This document shows positions 39,201 through 46,968 of a stretch of DNA of 64,000 nucleotides, in pieces. The notes beneath the pieces were generated by a model. The model was given only the letters and a program-made list of their open reading frames with translations. It was not told the DNA's origin and made no database searches. Source of the stretch: Lewinellaceae bacterium (lineage in GTDB: Bacteria > Bacteroidota > Bacteroidia > Chitinophagales > Saprospiraceae); contig JADJSY010000022.1 in NCBI GenBank assembly GCA_016711435.1, positions 1 through 64,000 on the forward strand, written 5' to 3'. The position numbers were made by a program, and so were the translations under genes. Within the stretch, counting starts at the first letter, position 1; each line of letters starts with the position of its first letter.

Positions 39201-39343
39201 TGGCCGGGCGTCTGGTTTTGGAAAAAAACGGCGTCTCCGGCAGCGCCATAAATCTGAATGTAAAAAATTTAGAATCAGGGGTTTATATGGTGATTTTGAT
39301 TGCTGAAAAAGCTCATGTCGCCAAATTTATAAAATGTAATTAA
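36203..39343 (+). CDS. Secreted multidomain LamG protein with alpha-helical N-terminal domain and T9SS signal
   Basis: 1046 residues. A signal peptide (MQFLKYTFFSFALACKTLLLSAQ) precedes about 550 residues rich in Trp, Tyr and Asn (NDWWYDMMPNVYFYQLYDLY, YAWVLYNAWKTTGNPEYL), resembling an alpha/alpha-toroid glycan-active domain that I cannot name. Then come a cadherin/PKD-like pair (DPEGNSDTSTLFISIV, NDADNDPLTYIWTVNGG), a LamG/concanavalin-like domain (about 745-945; LIAHYPFTGNANDVSGN) and a T9SS type A sorting domain (LVLSPNPVADALTLRF ... ESGVYMVILI). Between about 37920 and 38010 the frame is wrong: the +1 frame reads VEFGDSTAVYATVFDGDSDQ, so two compensating indels are present. A palindrome lies in-frame in the sorting domain. 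Probably a surface glycan-binding or -degrading component of the Sus locus. Confidence 0.78.
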   Translation: MQFLKYTFFSFALACKTLLLSAQTGQIAIPRVEQMPNQPAPYNMRDWQQVALRYDSFVYDLQKTGQYLPLSYLGPAGINYPQNATFGLHTYVGTNSPLGNEAINVLPSLVGASLVGADKSAQFGQDWLLMSQNFFNKANGENIYLNNPGASSGNDWWYDMMPNVYFYQLYDLYPNLGAEANWQFTTIADQFLAAVRAMGGSDAPWEPAYMNYRAWKFKTMEPNPNGVKEPEAAGAYAWVLYNAWKTTGNPEYLKGAEWSIEFLDEWQSNPSYELQLPYGTYTAAKMNAELGTKYDVEKMVNWSFDRGALRGWGTIVGSWGGYNVSGLVGEANDAGNDYAFQLNGVQQAAALAPMVRYDKRFARAIGKWILNLSNATRLFFPGFLPSNLQDASAWSAVNDPQQVMGYEALREKWQNLSPYSTGDAVQGGWAATNLALYGTSSIGYLGSIVKKTNVDKILQIDLLKTDFYGGAAYPTYLLYNPHGTAYLVEMDAGNGPVDIYDALSETFLLQNVSGTVTVTIPANQAILVALAPAGGAVAYDKNRMLIDGVVVDFDQHAQAYTATPRIQALVAAKIPWNSATPQPFTPPCLMAIRIRLRTNGAYGSGTISGTGATVSFIAPGLSGNAQIRLIASDPEGNSDTSTLFISIVPEINDAPQIISIQKSAAHVAPNESLQLTCVANDADNDPLTYIWTVNGGAINGSGSEVEWTAPGSEGIFQITVNVTDDQGLSAQATTSILVKNFDNTPGNLIAHYPFTGNANDVSGNNLHGSANGAILTADQFGALQRAYYFNGGAQHILVPNNPLLNFQDGITVSCWFRATALPEKETFLLSHGSWQNRWKLSITPDKYLRWTVNSLNGVSDLDADVPLETDIFYHVAVTYDGALLALYLNGQLRTYKVLTGKIRTTSLAFLMGQMLPGQPEYNFKGVIDNVKIYNYAFPPDAVETLYGQGVTAVKNPVSADGHTLVLSPNPVADALTLRFNSEGVTSSHPLTGTTVQIRDLAGRLVLEKNGVSGSAINLNVKNLESGVYMVILIAEKAHVAKFIKCN
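39143..39175. repeat. Triloop palindrome inserted in-frame in a coding sequence, copy 2
   Basis: AGTGAGGGGGTGACT, loop TCA, then AGTCACCCCCTCACT: a perfect 15-bp stem. It encodes most of SEGVTSSHPLT inside the T9SS sorting domain, a stretch with no counterpart in the sorting domain of the gene at 39448-43513. Confidence 0.88.
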
Positions 39344-39447
39344 ATGAAATAAAAACCGCCTGCGGGACTGCAAATCCTGGAAGACCATTTACATTAATGC
39401 TCAGCGCATAACCATGAATATTTGAAACAATTTAAATCAATCAAAAT

Positions 39448-42400
39448 ATGAAACGGTTTTTACTTCCGCTTTTTCTACTCACCTGTTGGCTTTTGACAGC
39501 CGCAGGTTTGTATGCGCAGACTCCGGTGGCGTATTATACCTTTTCGGGCCATGCAAAAGACCAGAGTTCTTTTGCCAACCATGCCTCGGTCAATGGCGCC
39601 ACACTTACGCAAGACCGCTTCGGCTGGTCGAACAGCGCCTTCGATTTTGACGGCGTACAAAGCGGCGTACGCGCTGACAATGCCGCGCAACTCAATTCTG
39701 CCAATGCGACGATCAGTTTTTGGGTAAAACCCACTGCATTTCCCGCACAAGGCGAAGTGTACCTGCTTTCTTTCGGCGGTTACCAGGAACGCTGGAAAAT
39801 TTCGGTACCCAACCACGGGAGACCGGTTTTTACCACCCACTCAAACGGCGCCTGCTGTAGCGATCTGGACTCCGGTACGCCGCTGATAGTCGGTACATGG
39901 ACGCACGTGACGATGGTGCATGACGGCGCCAAAGACATCATTTATTTCAACGGCGTGCAAGTCAACGAAAAAAATGCTGCCGGTTCCCTCGATGCAACTA
40001 CGTACGATCTCGGCATCGGATTCGACCCGATTAACAACGACTATTCCTTCGACGGCGCCATAGACGATGTTACCTTGTTCGACATTGCCCTGAACGCCGG
40101 CCAAATCGCCGCTTGTACGCCGCTCAAAACATTGCGCCCACGGTGGCCTCCGGCAAAGTAGCCTCTTATTCTTTCAATGGTAATGGTTTCGACGATTCTG
40201 ATTTTGGCAACCACGCCGATGCGCTTAGCGCCGAAATAACCACCGACCGTTTCGGTTTCGGCAACAGCGCGCTGCTGTTCGACGGTACTGCCGGCGTGTC
40301 TGCATCCAATGGCGCCCAACTCAATTCAGCCACTACGACGATTAGTTTTTGGGTAAAACCGAATGCCTTCGCAAGTCCCGGCAGCGAGGTGTACCTGCTT
40401 TCTAACGGCGGGTATCAGGAACGTTGGAAAATATCTATGCCCGATCACGGCAAACCCGTTTTTACCACCCACTCGAACGGCGCTTGCTGCAGCGATCTGG
40501 ACTCCGGTACACCGCTGACGATAGGCACGTGGACGCATGTCGTGATGGTGCATGACGGCCTGAAAGACATTATCTATTTCAACGGTGCACAAGTCAACGA
40601 GAAAAACGCCGCCGGCGCGCTCGACGCGACGACCAAGCCGCTCGGCATCGGCTTCGACCCGATTGACAACAACTACTTCTTCAACGGCGCGCTCGACGAA
40701 CTGGAAATTTACAATGTTGGTCCACTTTCCCGGGAGCACCCGGCGATCTGGTAGCCAGTTACAGCCTGAATGGCAACGGCACGGACGATTCCCAATTTGG
40801 CAATGACGCAGAACTGGATGCATCGGCAACAGGTGTTGCCAATCGCCATAACTGGGGTTCCAATGCCCTGAGCGGTTACGCCACTGCCGATAATTCAATC
40901 GCGCTGCAATCGGATTACACGACCATCGGTTTCTGGGTGAAACCAAATGCCTACGCCAATCCCGGCACCGAGGTATACCTGCTTTCTAACGGCGGCTGGC
41001 AGGAGCGCTGGAAAATCTCCATGCCTGACCACGGTAAACCCGTTTTCACCACCCACTCCAACGGCGCTTGTTGCAGCGACCTGGATTCCGGAACGCCGCT
41101 GACCATTGGCGCCTGGACGTACGTCACGATGGTACACGACGGCGCGAAAGACATCATTTACTTTAATGGTGTACAGGTCAACCAGAAAAACGCTGCCGGG
41201 ACTTTAGACAAAACGAAACACCCGCTGGGTATCGGTTATAATCCGATTGACAACAACGGCTTTTTCGATGGTAGTTTAGACGACGTGCAAATTTATAACC
41301 GCGCACTGTCGGCAGGTGAAATTGCAGCTTTGTATGCAGCGCAAAATGCAGCGCCGGTGGTTCCGGGCAATTTGGTGGCGGATTACCAGGCAAACGGAAA
41401 TGCCAACGACGCAACGGCGTACAGCAACCACGCTACTGTGCAAGGCGCACAATTGGCTACCGATCGTTTTGGCAAAGCCAATATGGCGTATTCGTTCAAC
41501 GGTGCAGACCAATCGCTGTTGGCCGCCAATTCGCCACAGCACAATTCCAACTTTGCAACGATCAGTTTTTGGGTAAAACCAAACGCTTTCGCCAATCCCG
41601 GCACCGAAGTGTATCTGCTTTCCAGCGGCGGCTATCAGGAGCGTTTTAAAATCTCCATGCCTGACCACGGCAAACCTGTTTTCACCACCCACTCCAATGG
41701 CGCTTGTTGCAGCGACCTGGATTCCGGTACGCCGTTGACCATCGGCACCTGGACGCATGTGGTAATGGTGCACAACGGCACAAAGGATATTATTTACTTC
41801 AACGGCGCTCAGGTGAACGAGAAAAATGCAGCAGGTAACCTGGATGCAACGGTACAACCGCTGGGCATCGGTTATGATCCGATCAACAACAGCAATTTCT
41901 TCTACGGTTCGCTCGACGAAGTACAGATTTACAATGTAGCCCTGACTGCTCCTCAAATTGCGGCTTTATTCTTAGCTCAAAGTCAGGCGCCTGCCGTCAC
42001 AGACAGCGAAGCACCCTGTGCACCGCTCAATCTGACTGCCGAGGTAACCTTTACCAATGTATTGCTTTCCTGGCTTCCTGCCACTGCCACAGACAATGTG
42101 GGTGTGGTGGCGTACAATGTGTACCAGGATAACGTCGACGCGCCGATCGCAACTGTATCGAATACAGCCATTTATGTGACCGGCCTGACACCGTTGACCG
42201 AATATCTGTTCGGCGTAACGGCCGTAGATGCTGCGGGCAATGAATCGCTGATGACTACCCTCGTTGTTACTTCCGGTGTGGATGAAACGCCCGATACCAC
42301 GCCGCCGACAGCGCCCGGCAACCTCGGCGGTACGGCAGCGTCCAACTCGGTTCTGGTGACCTGGGAGGCTTCCACCGACGATACGCAAGTGGCAGGTTAT

Positions 42401-43513
42401 GTAATTCTGGTTGACGGCGTGGTATTCGATACCGTTTCCGGCACTACACTTTCCGTTTTCATCGACGGCCTGGATCCGCAGACGTTGTACACATTTGAAG
42501 TGTATGCATTCGACCTGGCGGGTAATAACTCCGCACTTTCGGAAGTAACGCTGAGCACCACGCTGCCCATCGATACAGGCGAACCGGGCATGGTAGCCCA
42601 CTATCCGTTTGACGGAAACGCCAATGACGCCACACCTTACCAGAACCACGGCGTAATCGGCGGCAACCCTGTGTTTGAAACGGCCACCCACCCCGGCGGC
42701 GGACAGAACATCAAATTTGACGGCGACCGGGACTCTGTATTGGCGCCCAATGCCGTACAGTTGATTTCCGATTTTGCAACGGTTTCTTTCTGGATTCGTG
42801 TGGATAGCACCAATATTGATGACGCGGAAGCGTATGTCATGGACTTCGGTCACTGGAGTCAGCGCTGGAAAATATCGCTGCCACAACACCTGAGAATCGT
42901 TTGGACCACCAACGGAAACAATATACAATTCCCCGTTTTCATTTCTGATATGGACAGCGGCGACGGCAATGAAATGGTGAAATCGTTCTGGTGGTATGTC
43001 ACGATGGTACACGATGGCGTCAACGACATCATTTATGTCAACGGCGTGCAGACGAACATCAAACCTGTTCCTACCAAACTCAACAGCACCTCTCTGCCAC
43101 TCGGTTTTGGCAACAATCCGGTAGAAGGCGGACAGTATTTTATCGGCGCTTTGGACAATGTGAAAATTTACAACAAAGCCCTGACCGCTGCGGAAATCCT
43201 GCAATTGTTCCAGACTGGAACGACCGGCACAAAAGACCAGTGGGGTGATCTGAGCGGAGTGGTTTTGAGCGTTTCGCCCAATCCCGCAACGGATATACTG
43301 ACCGTACAACACGCTTTCGACGGCAAACAACCGCTGTTGATTCGGGTGTTCGACGTGGCAGGCAGACAGTTGGACGATCTGCGTTTTGCCAAAAACGAGG
43401 TGCCCACAGGCCAGTTCTCGCTGAATGTACACAACTACCCGGTTGGTATTTACACGCTCAATTTTGTATTGGACGGTAAAAACCTGGGTTCGGTGCAGTT
43501 TAACAAGCAGTAA
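39448..43513 (+). CDS. Secreted protein with five LamG domains, two Fn3 domains and T9SS signal (frameshifted)
   Basis: After the signal peptide (MKRFLLPLFLLTCWLLTAAGLYAQ) come four nearly identical LamG jelly-roll units of about 195 residues (starts near 39520, 40160, 40745, 41365). Each has ISFWVKP, ERWKIS (ERFKIS in the fourth unit), HSNGACCSDLDSGTPL and KDIIYFNG. Two fibronectin type III domains follow (about 42015-42570; VLLSWLPATATDNVG, NSVLVTWEASTDDTQ), then a diverged fifth LamG and a T9SS sorting domain (VLSVSPNPATDILTV ... YPVGIYTLNFVLDG). About 1350 residues in all. The frame breaks near 40108 (a T missing in GCTTGTACG) and near 40722, where about 30 bp also seem deleted. Likely a surface lectin of the glycan-utilisation locus. 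Vicinal cysteines in every unit suggest a conserved disulfide. Confidence 0.85.
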
Positions 43514-43514
43514 A

Positions 43515-43672
43515 TAATGATGAGTGATGAGTGATGAGTGATGATGAGATGATGAGTTATGGGAGTTCCAGGCTGGAATGGGGAAATATAGTTAGCATTC
43601 TTTCTCATTCCGGCCTGGAACTCCAATAACTCATAACTCATAACTCATAACTCATCATTCATCATTCATCAT
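43515..43672. repeat. Long imperfect inverted repeat, likely terminator
   Basis: Left: tandem GATGAGTGATGAG units, then GGGAGTTCCAGGCTGGAATG. Right: CATTCCGGCCTGGAACTCC, then tandem AACTCATAACTCATCATTC units. The arms pair over about 60 bp each. It fills almost the whole spacer before the GH130 gene. Confidence 0.75.
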
Positions 43673-43686
43673 TAAAAACCAGTTTC

Positions 43687-44736
43687 ATGGCAGAACGATT
43701 TTTGGATAATCCGATACTTACAACAAAAGACATCAAACCGAGTCAGCCGGGACTGTTGGTGGAGTGTGTGTTGAATCCGGGCGTATTTCAATTTGAAGGT
43801 AAAATATGGTTGCTGCTGCGCGTTGCGGAGCGTCCTATGCAAAAAGAAGGGATGGTTTCTTTTCCGGTTTTGCGGGAAAACGGCAACCTGGAAATCCTGG
43901 AATTTGATAAAAACGATCCTAATGTGGATCTATCCGATTCGCGGATGGTGGGATACAAAGACAAAACCTATCTTTCTACGATTTCGCACCTGCGACTGGT
44001 TTGCAGCGACGATGGCGTACATTTTTACGAACCGGAAGATTTTCCGACCAAAATATTCGGCCAGGGCGCCCTGGAAACTTTCGGCATCGAGGACAGCCGG
44101 GTCAGCCTGATGGACGGCGTTTACCACCTGACCTACACACAGGTGTCGGAAAACGGGGTGGGCGTGGGTCTGATGCGCACCCGCGACTGGCGGAGTTTTT
44201 CCCGCGAAGGCATGATTATTTCGCCACATAACAAGGATTGCGCGCTGTTTGAAGAAAAAATCGGGGATAAGTATTATTGTTTACACCGCCCGTCGGGCAT
44301 CGACCTCGGCGGCAATTTTATCTGGCTGGCTTCTTCTCCCGATCTCCTGCACTGGGGCGACCACCGGTGCATCCTGCGCACCCGCGAGGGCTGGTGGGAT
44401 AGCGCCCGCGTAGGCGCAGGCGCGGCGCCCATTAAAACAACGGAAGGCTGGCTGGAAATTTACCACGGCGCCGATGCCCAGCACCGGTATTGCCTGGGGG
44501 CGGTTTTGCTCGATTTAAAAGACCCGTCCAAAGTACTGGCGCGGTCGCACCACCCGATTTTTGAACCTGTGGCGGACTATGAGCGCACCGGTTTTTTCGG
44601 CAACGTGGTTTTTACCAACGGACACCTTGTGCGGGGCGATGAAATCACGATGTATTATGGCGCATCCGATGAAGTGATTTGCGGGGCGACCTTCTCTATA
44701 CACCAACTTTTAACAGACCTTTTAACGAGCGCGTAA
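43687..44736 (+). CDS. GH130-family beta-mannoside phosphorylase/hydrolase
   Basis: 349 residues forming a five-bladed propeller. Family motifs: LNPGVFQFEGKIWLLLRVAE, TFGIEDSRVSLMDGVYHLTY with the catalytic Asp (general acid in GH130), YCLHRPSG, GAGAAPIKTTEGWLEIYHG and MYYGASDEVICGA near the end. GH130 enzymes phosphorolyse or hydrolyse beta-mannosyl linkages; phosphorylase versus hydrolase cannot be decided without checking the phosphate-binding residues. It lies 3 bp before an MFS transporter gene, so the pair probably takes up and splits a mannose-containing disaccharide in the cytoplasm (no signal peptide). Confidence 0.9.
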   Translation: MAERFLDNPILTTKDIKPSQPGLLVECVLNPGVFQFEGKIWLLLRVAERPMQKEGMVSFPVLRENGNLEILEFDKNDPNVDLSDSRMVGYKDKTYLSTISHLRLVCSDDGVHFYEPEDFPTKIFGQGALETFGIEDSRVSLMDGVYHLTYTQVSENGVGVGLMRTRDWRSFSREGMIISPHNKDCALFEEKIGDKYYCLHRPSGIDLGGNFIWLASSPDLLHWGDHRCILRTREGWWDSARVGAGAAPIKTTEGWLEIYHGADAQHRYCLGAVLLDLKDPSKVLARSHHPIFEPVADYERTGFFGNVVFTNGHLVRGDEITMYYGASDEVICGATFSIHQLLTDLLTSA

Positions 44737-44739
44737 ATC

Positions 44740-45979
44740 ATGTTGCAAAAACTGGTACACGAATTCAAATTTTTCAACGCCCATCCGCTGGGCATGCGGA
44801 CGCTGTTGCTGACCAACCTCATTTATGCGCTGGTGATGCCCATTGTCGAACTGTTTATCGGGGCGTATATCATGCGCAATTCGTCGGATATCAGTTTAGT
44901 CGTGATTTTCCAGTTGGCCGTGTACACCGGCATTCCGCTGACATTTATGATCAACGGTTTTTTACTGAATCACTTTCCCATTGCACGGCTGTATTCGCTG
45001 GGCATGCTGCTGAGCGGGGTGTCTATGTTCGCCATGATGTCGCTCGACAACCTGGATACGCTGGGGGTATTTTTCGCGGGACTGATAATGGGCCTGTCGT
45101 ACGGGTTTTTCTGGGCCAACCGCGATTTTCTGGCGCTCAACACCACCCGGGACGATAACCGGAATTATTACTACGGCATTGAAACGTTTTTTTACACCAT
45201 TGCCGGTATCGTGATACCACTGGCTGCCGGGGTGTTTATTGCCACGACTGAAAAAAACGGCTGGTTCGGCGGTAACGTCAACGTGGCCTATTACGGACTG
45301 ACTATTTTTGTTTTTACGCTGTCCGTTTTGGCTTCCATCCTGGTGCACCGCGGTCAATTTCAAAACCCGAGAAAAGCGCCTTTTTTGTTCCTCAAATTTG
45401 ACCGGCTCTGGAACAAAATGCTGGGTTTAGCCGCGCTCAAAGGCGTGGCGCAGGGTTATATCGTGACGGCGCCTACGATGCTGATTATGAGCCTGGTTGG
45501 GAAAGAAGGCGCTTTGGGTTTGATTCAGGGTATTGCGGCGCTGCTTTCGGCGATCCTGCTGTATGTGCTGGGCCGGGTGACCACGCCGAAACACCGCCTG
45601 CTGATTTACGGCATCGGCTGTGCGCTTGTTTGTGCTCGGGGCTTTGTTCAACGCGGGCATGTATTCGGCAGCGGGCGTTATCCTGTTTGTTTTGTGCCTG
45701 CTGTTTGCGCGTCCGCTGCTCGATATTGCGTATTTCCCGATTCAACTGAAGGTGATAGACGTGGTGGCCGAAAAAGAAAAGCGCAATGAATTTGCCTATA
45801 TTTTCAACCACGAACTGGGTCTGTACCTCGGGCGCCTGTTCGGCTGCGGGTTATTTATCGTATTGGCGCGGTATGTGAGCGAATACGCCGCATTGCGTTA
45901 TGCATTGCTGGTGATTGCGGTGGTACACTTTATGGGCTGGTTTGCAATGCGGGGGATTGTGAAGGAGATGGATAAATAA
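44740..45979 (+). CDS. MFS-family sugar transporter (one frameshift)
   Basis: A polytopic membrane protein of about 413 residues with 11-12 hydrophobic segments (LLLTNLIYALVMPIVELFIGAYIM, TFMINGFLLNHFPIARLYSLGMLL, LGVFFAGLIMGLSYGFFWANRDF). The frame breaks near 45622, where GCALVCARGF should continue as RLFVLGALFNAGMYSAAGVI; the second frame runs cleanly to 45979 (VVHFMGWFAMRGIVKEMDK). It resembles uncharacterised MFS permeases placed beside GH130 genes. Start ATG is 3 bp after the GH130 stop, so the genes are co-transcribed. Substrate presumably the GH130 substrate. Confidence 0.82.
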
Positions 45980-46027
45980 GTAGTTATCCGTTATTGGTTA
46001 TCAGTGTTGATAATCAAGCATTTGCAA
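45979..46027 (+). repeat. Stop-codon-proximal TAGTTATTGG repeat, copy 5
   Basis: GTAGTTATCCGTTATTGGTT, then ATCAGTGTTGATAATCAAGC and ATTTGCAAA, starting directly after the TAA of the MFS gene. Confidence 0.8.
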
Positions 46028-46157
46028 AGATTTTATTCTAAACCAATTTTACATACCAACTTAAAAGAGTCGATAACTTCACATCATTCAATATCATAAA
46101 AATTATATAAATTCTTATAAATTTGCCCATCCGGTCAAAAAGGCCGGGTTACGACGG

Positions 46158-46243
46158 GTGCATTTCAACTGGCCGCTTGGTGTATTGACGGGGTGACTTC
46201 GAGTCACCCCGTCAATACACCGCAACGACAATTTGAAATGCAC
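46158..46243. repeat. Triloop palindrome copy 3 within a larger inverted repeat
   Basis: GGTGTATTGACGGGGTGACT, loop TCG, then its exact complement (46179-46221): a 20-bp perfect stem. Outer arms GTGCATTTCAA (46158) and TTGAAATGCAC (46233) also pair. It lies 37 bp upstream of the AraC-type gene and could be part of its leader. Confidence 0.88.
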
Positions 46244-46279
46244 TTGGTTATGACTGACCACATACTAATAGAAACTTAT

Positions 46280-46840
46280 ATGAAATTGTATGTCAAATAC
46301 ATGGTCAGCCTGCGGTGCAAAATGATGGTAAAAGAAGAGCTGAAAAAACTCGGCCTTCATTATGTCATCATTGATCTCGGCATGGTGGAGATTTTGGAGG
46401 ATATTTCAGAGGCACAACGTGAGTCATTGAGAGCGAACCTGCTGGCATCAGGATTGGTGTTGCTGGACAATAAAAAAAGTATCCTGATTGAAAAAATAAA
46501 AAGTGTGATCATCGACCTGATTCATTATTCGGACGAAATGCCGAAAATGAATTACTCCGATTACATCAGTGAAAAACTAGGATACGATTACACTTATCTC
46601 GCCAACATTTTTTCGGAGGTGAAGGGCATCACCATCCAGCAATTCATTATTGTCCATAAAATTGAAAAAGTGAAGGAACTGCTGTTGTACGACGAGCTGA
46701 ACCTGACTGAAATCGCTTACAAATTGCATTACAGCAGTGTGGCGCATTTATCCAATCAATTCAAAAAAATTACCGGGCTTTCCCCTTCCTTCTACAAGCA
46801 ACTCAAACAAAGGCGAAAGGACAATCTGGAGCATGTATAG
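46280..46840 (+). CDS. Short AraC-type regulator, paralogue of 55665-56285
   Basis: 186 residues from the ATG at 46280 (MKLYVKYMVSLRCKMMVKEE); the frame extends upstream but would translate a palindrome. The N-terminal 75 residues form a small alpha/beta domain (LHYVIIDLGMVEILEDI). The C-terminal 100 residues are an AraC double HTH (YTYLANIFSEVKGITIQQFI, LNLTEIAYKLHYSSVAHLSNQFKKITGLSPSFYKQLK). The same architecture and start recur at 56285, where the gene sits in a histidine kinase operon, but this copy stands alone. Effector unknown; it may regulate the neighbouring GH130 or glycosyltransferase genes. Confidence 0.85.
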   Translation: MKLYVKYMVSLRCKMMVKEELKKLGLHYVIIDLGMVEILEDISEAQRESLRANLLASGLVLLDNKKSILIEKIKSVIIDLIHYSDEMPKMNYSDYISEKLGYDYTYLANIFSEVKGITIQQFIIVHKIEKVKELLLYDELNLTEIAYKLHYSSVAHLSNQFKKITGLSPSFYKQLKQRRKDNLEHV

Positions 46841-46885
46841 TCCGAAGTCGGCAGTGCGAAGTCCGAAGTCAGGATAAGTAGGTGT

Positions 46886-46968
46886 GCAAAATTAATTTCG
46901 CTTAAGTTCCTTACAAATGCTTGAGTATCAACACGGATAACTAATAACCAATAACGAATAACTACTTG
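46886..46968 (-). repeat. Stop-codon-proximal TAGTTATTGG repeat, copy 6
   Basis: On the minus strand AAGTAGTTATTCGTTATTGG begins within the last codons of the glycosyltransferase gene; its TAG is that gene's stop codon. A near-full copy extends to 46886. Confidence 0.8.

Noticed and set aside
41972..43432. 486-codon minus-strand frame across the LamG/Fn3 gene
   Set aside because: Shadow of a well-supported secreted protein with LamG, Fn3 and T9SS domains.
46193..46279. Extended N-terminus of the AraC-type protein (MTSSHPVNTPQ...)
   Set aside because: It would translate the triloop palindrome. The paralogue at 56285 starts at the equivalent of the ATG at 46280.
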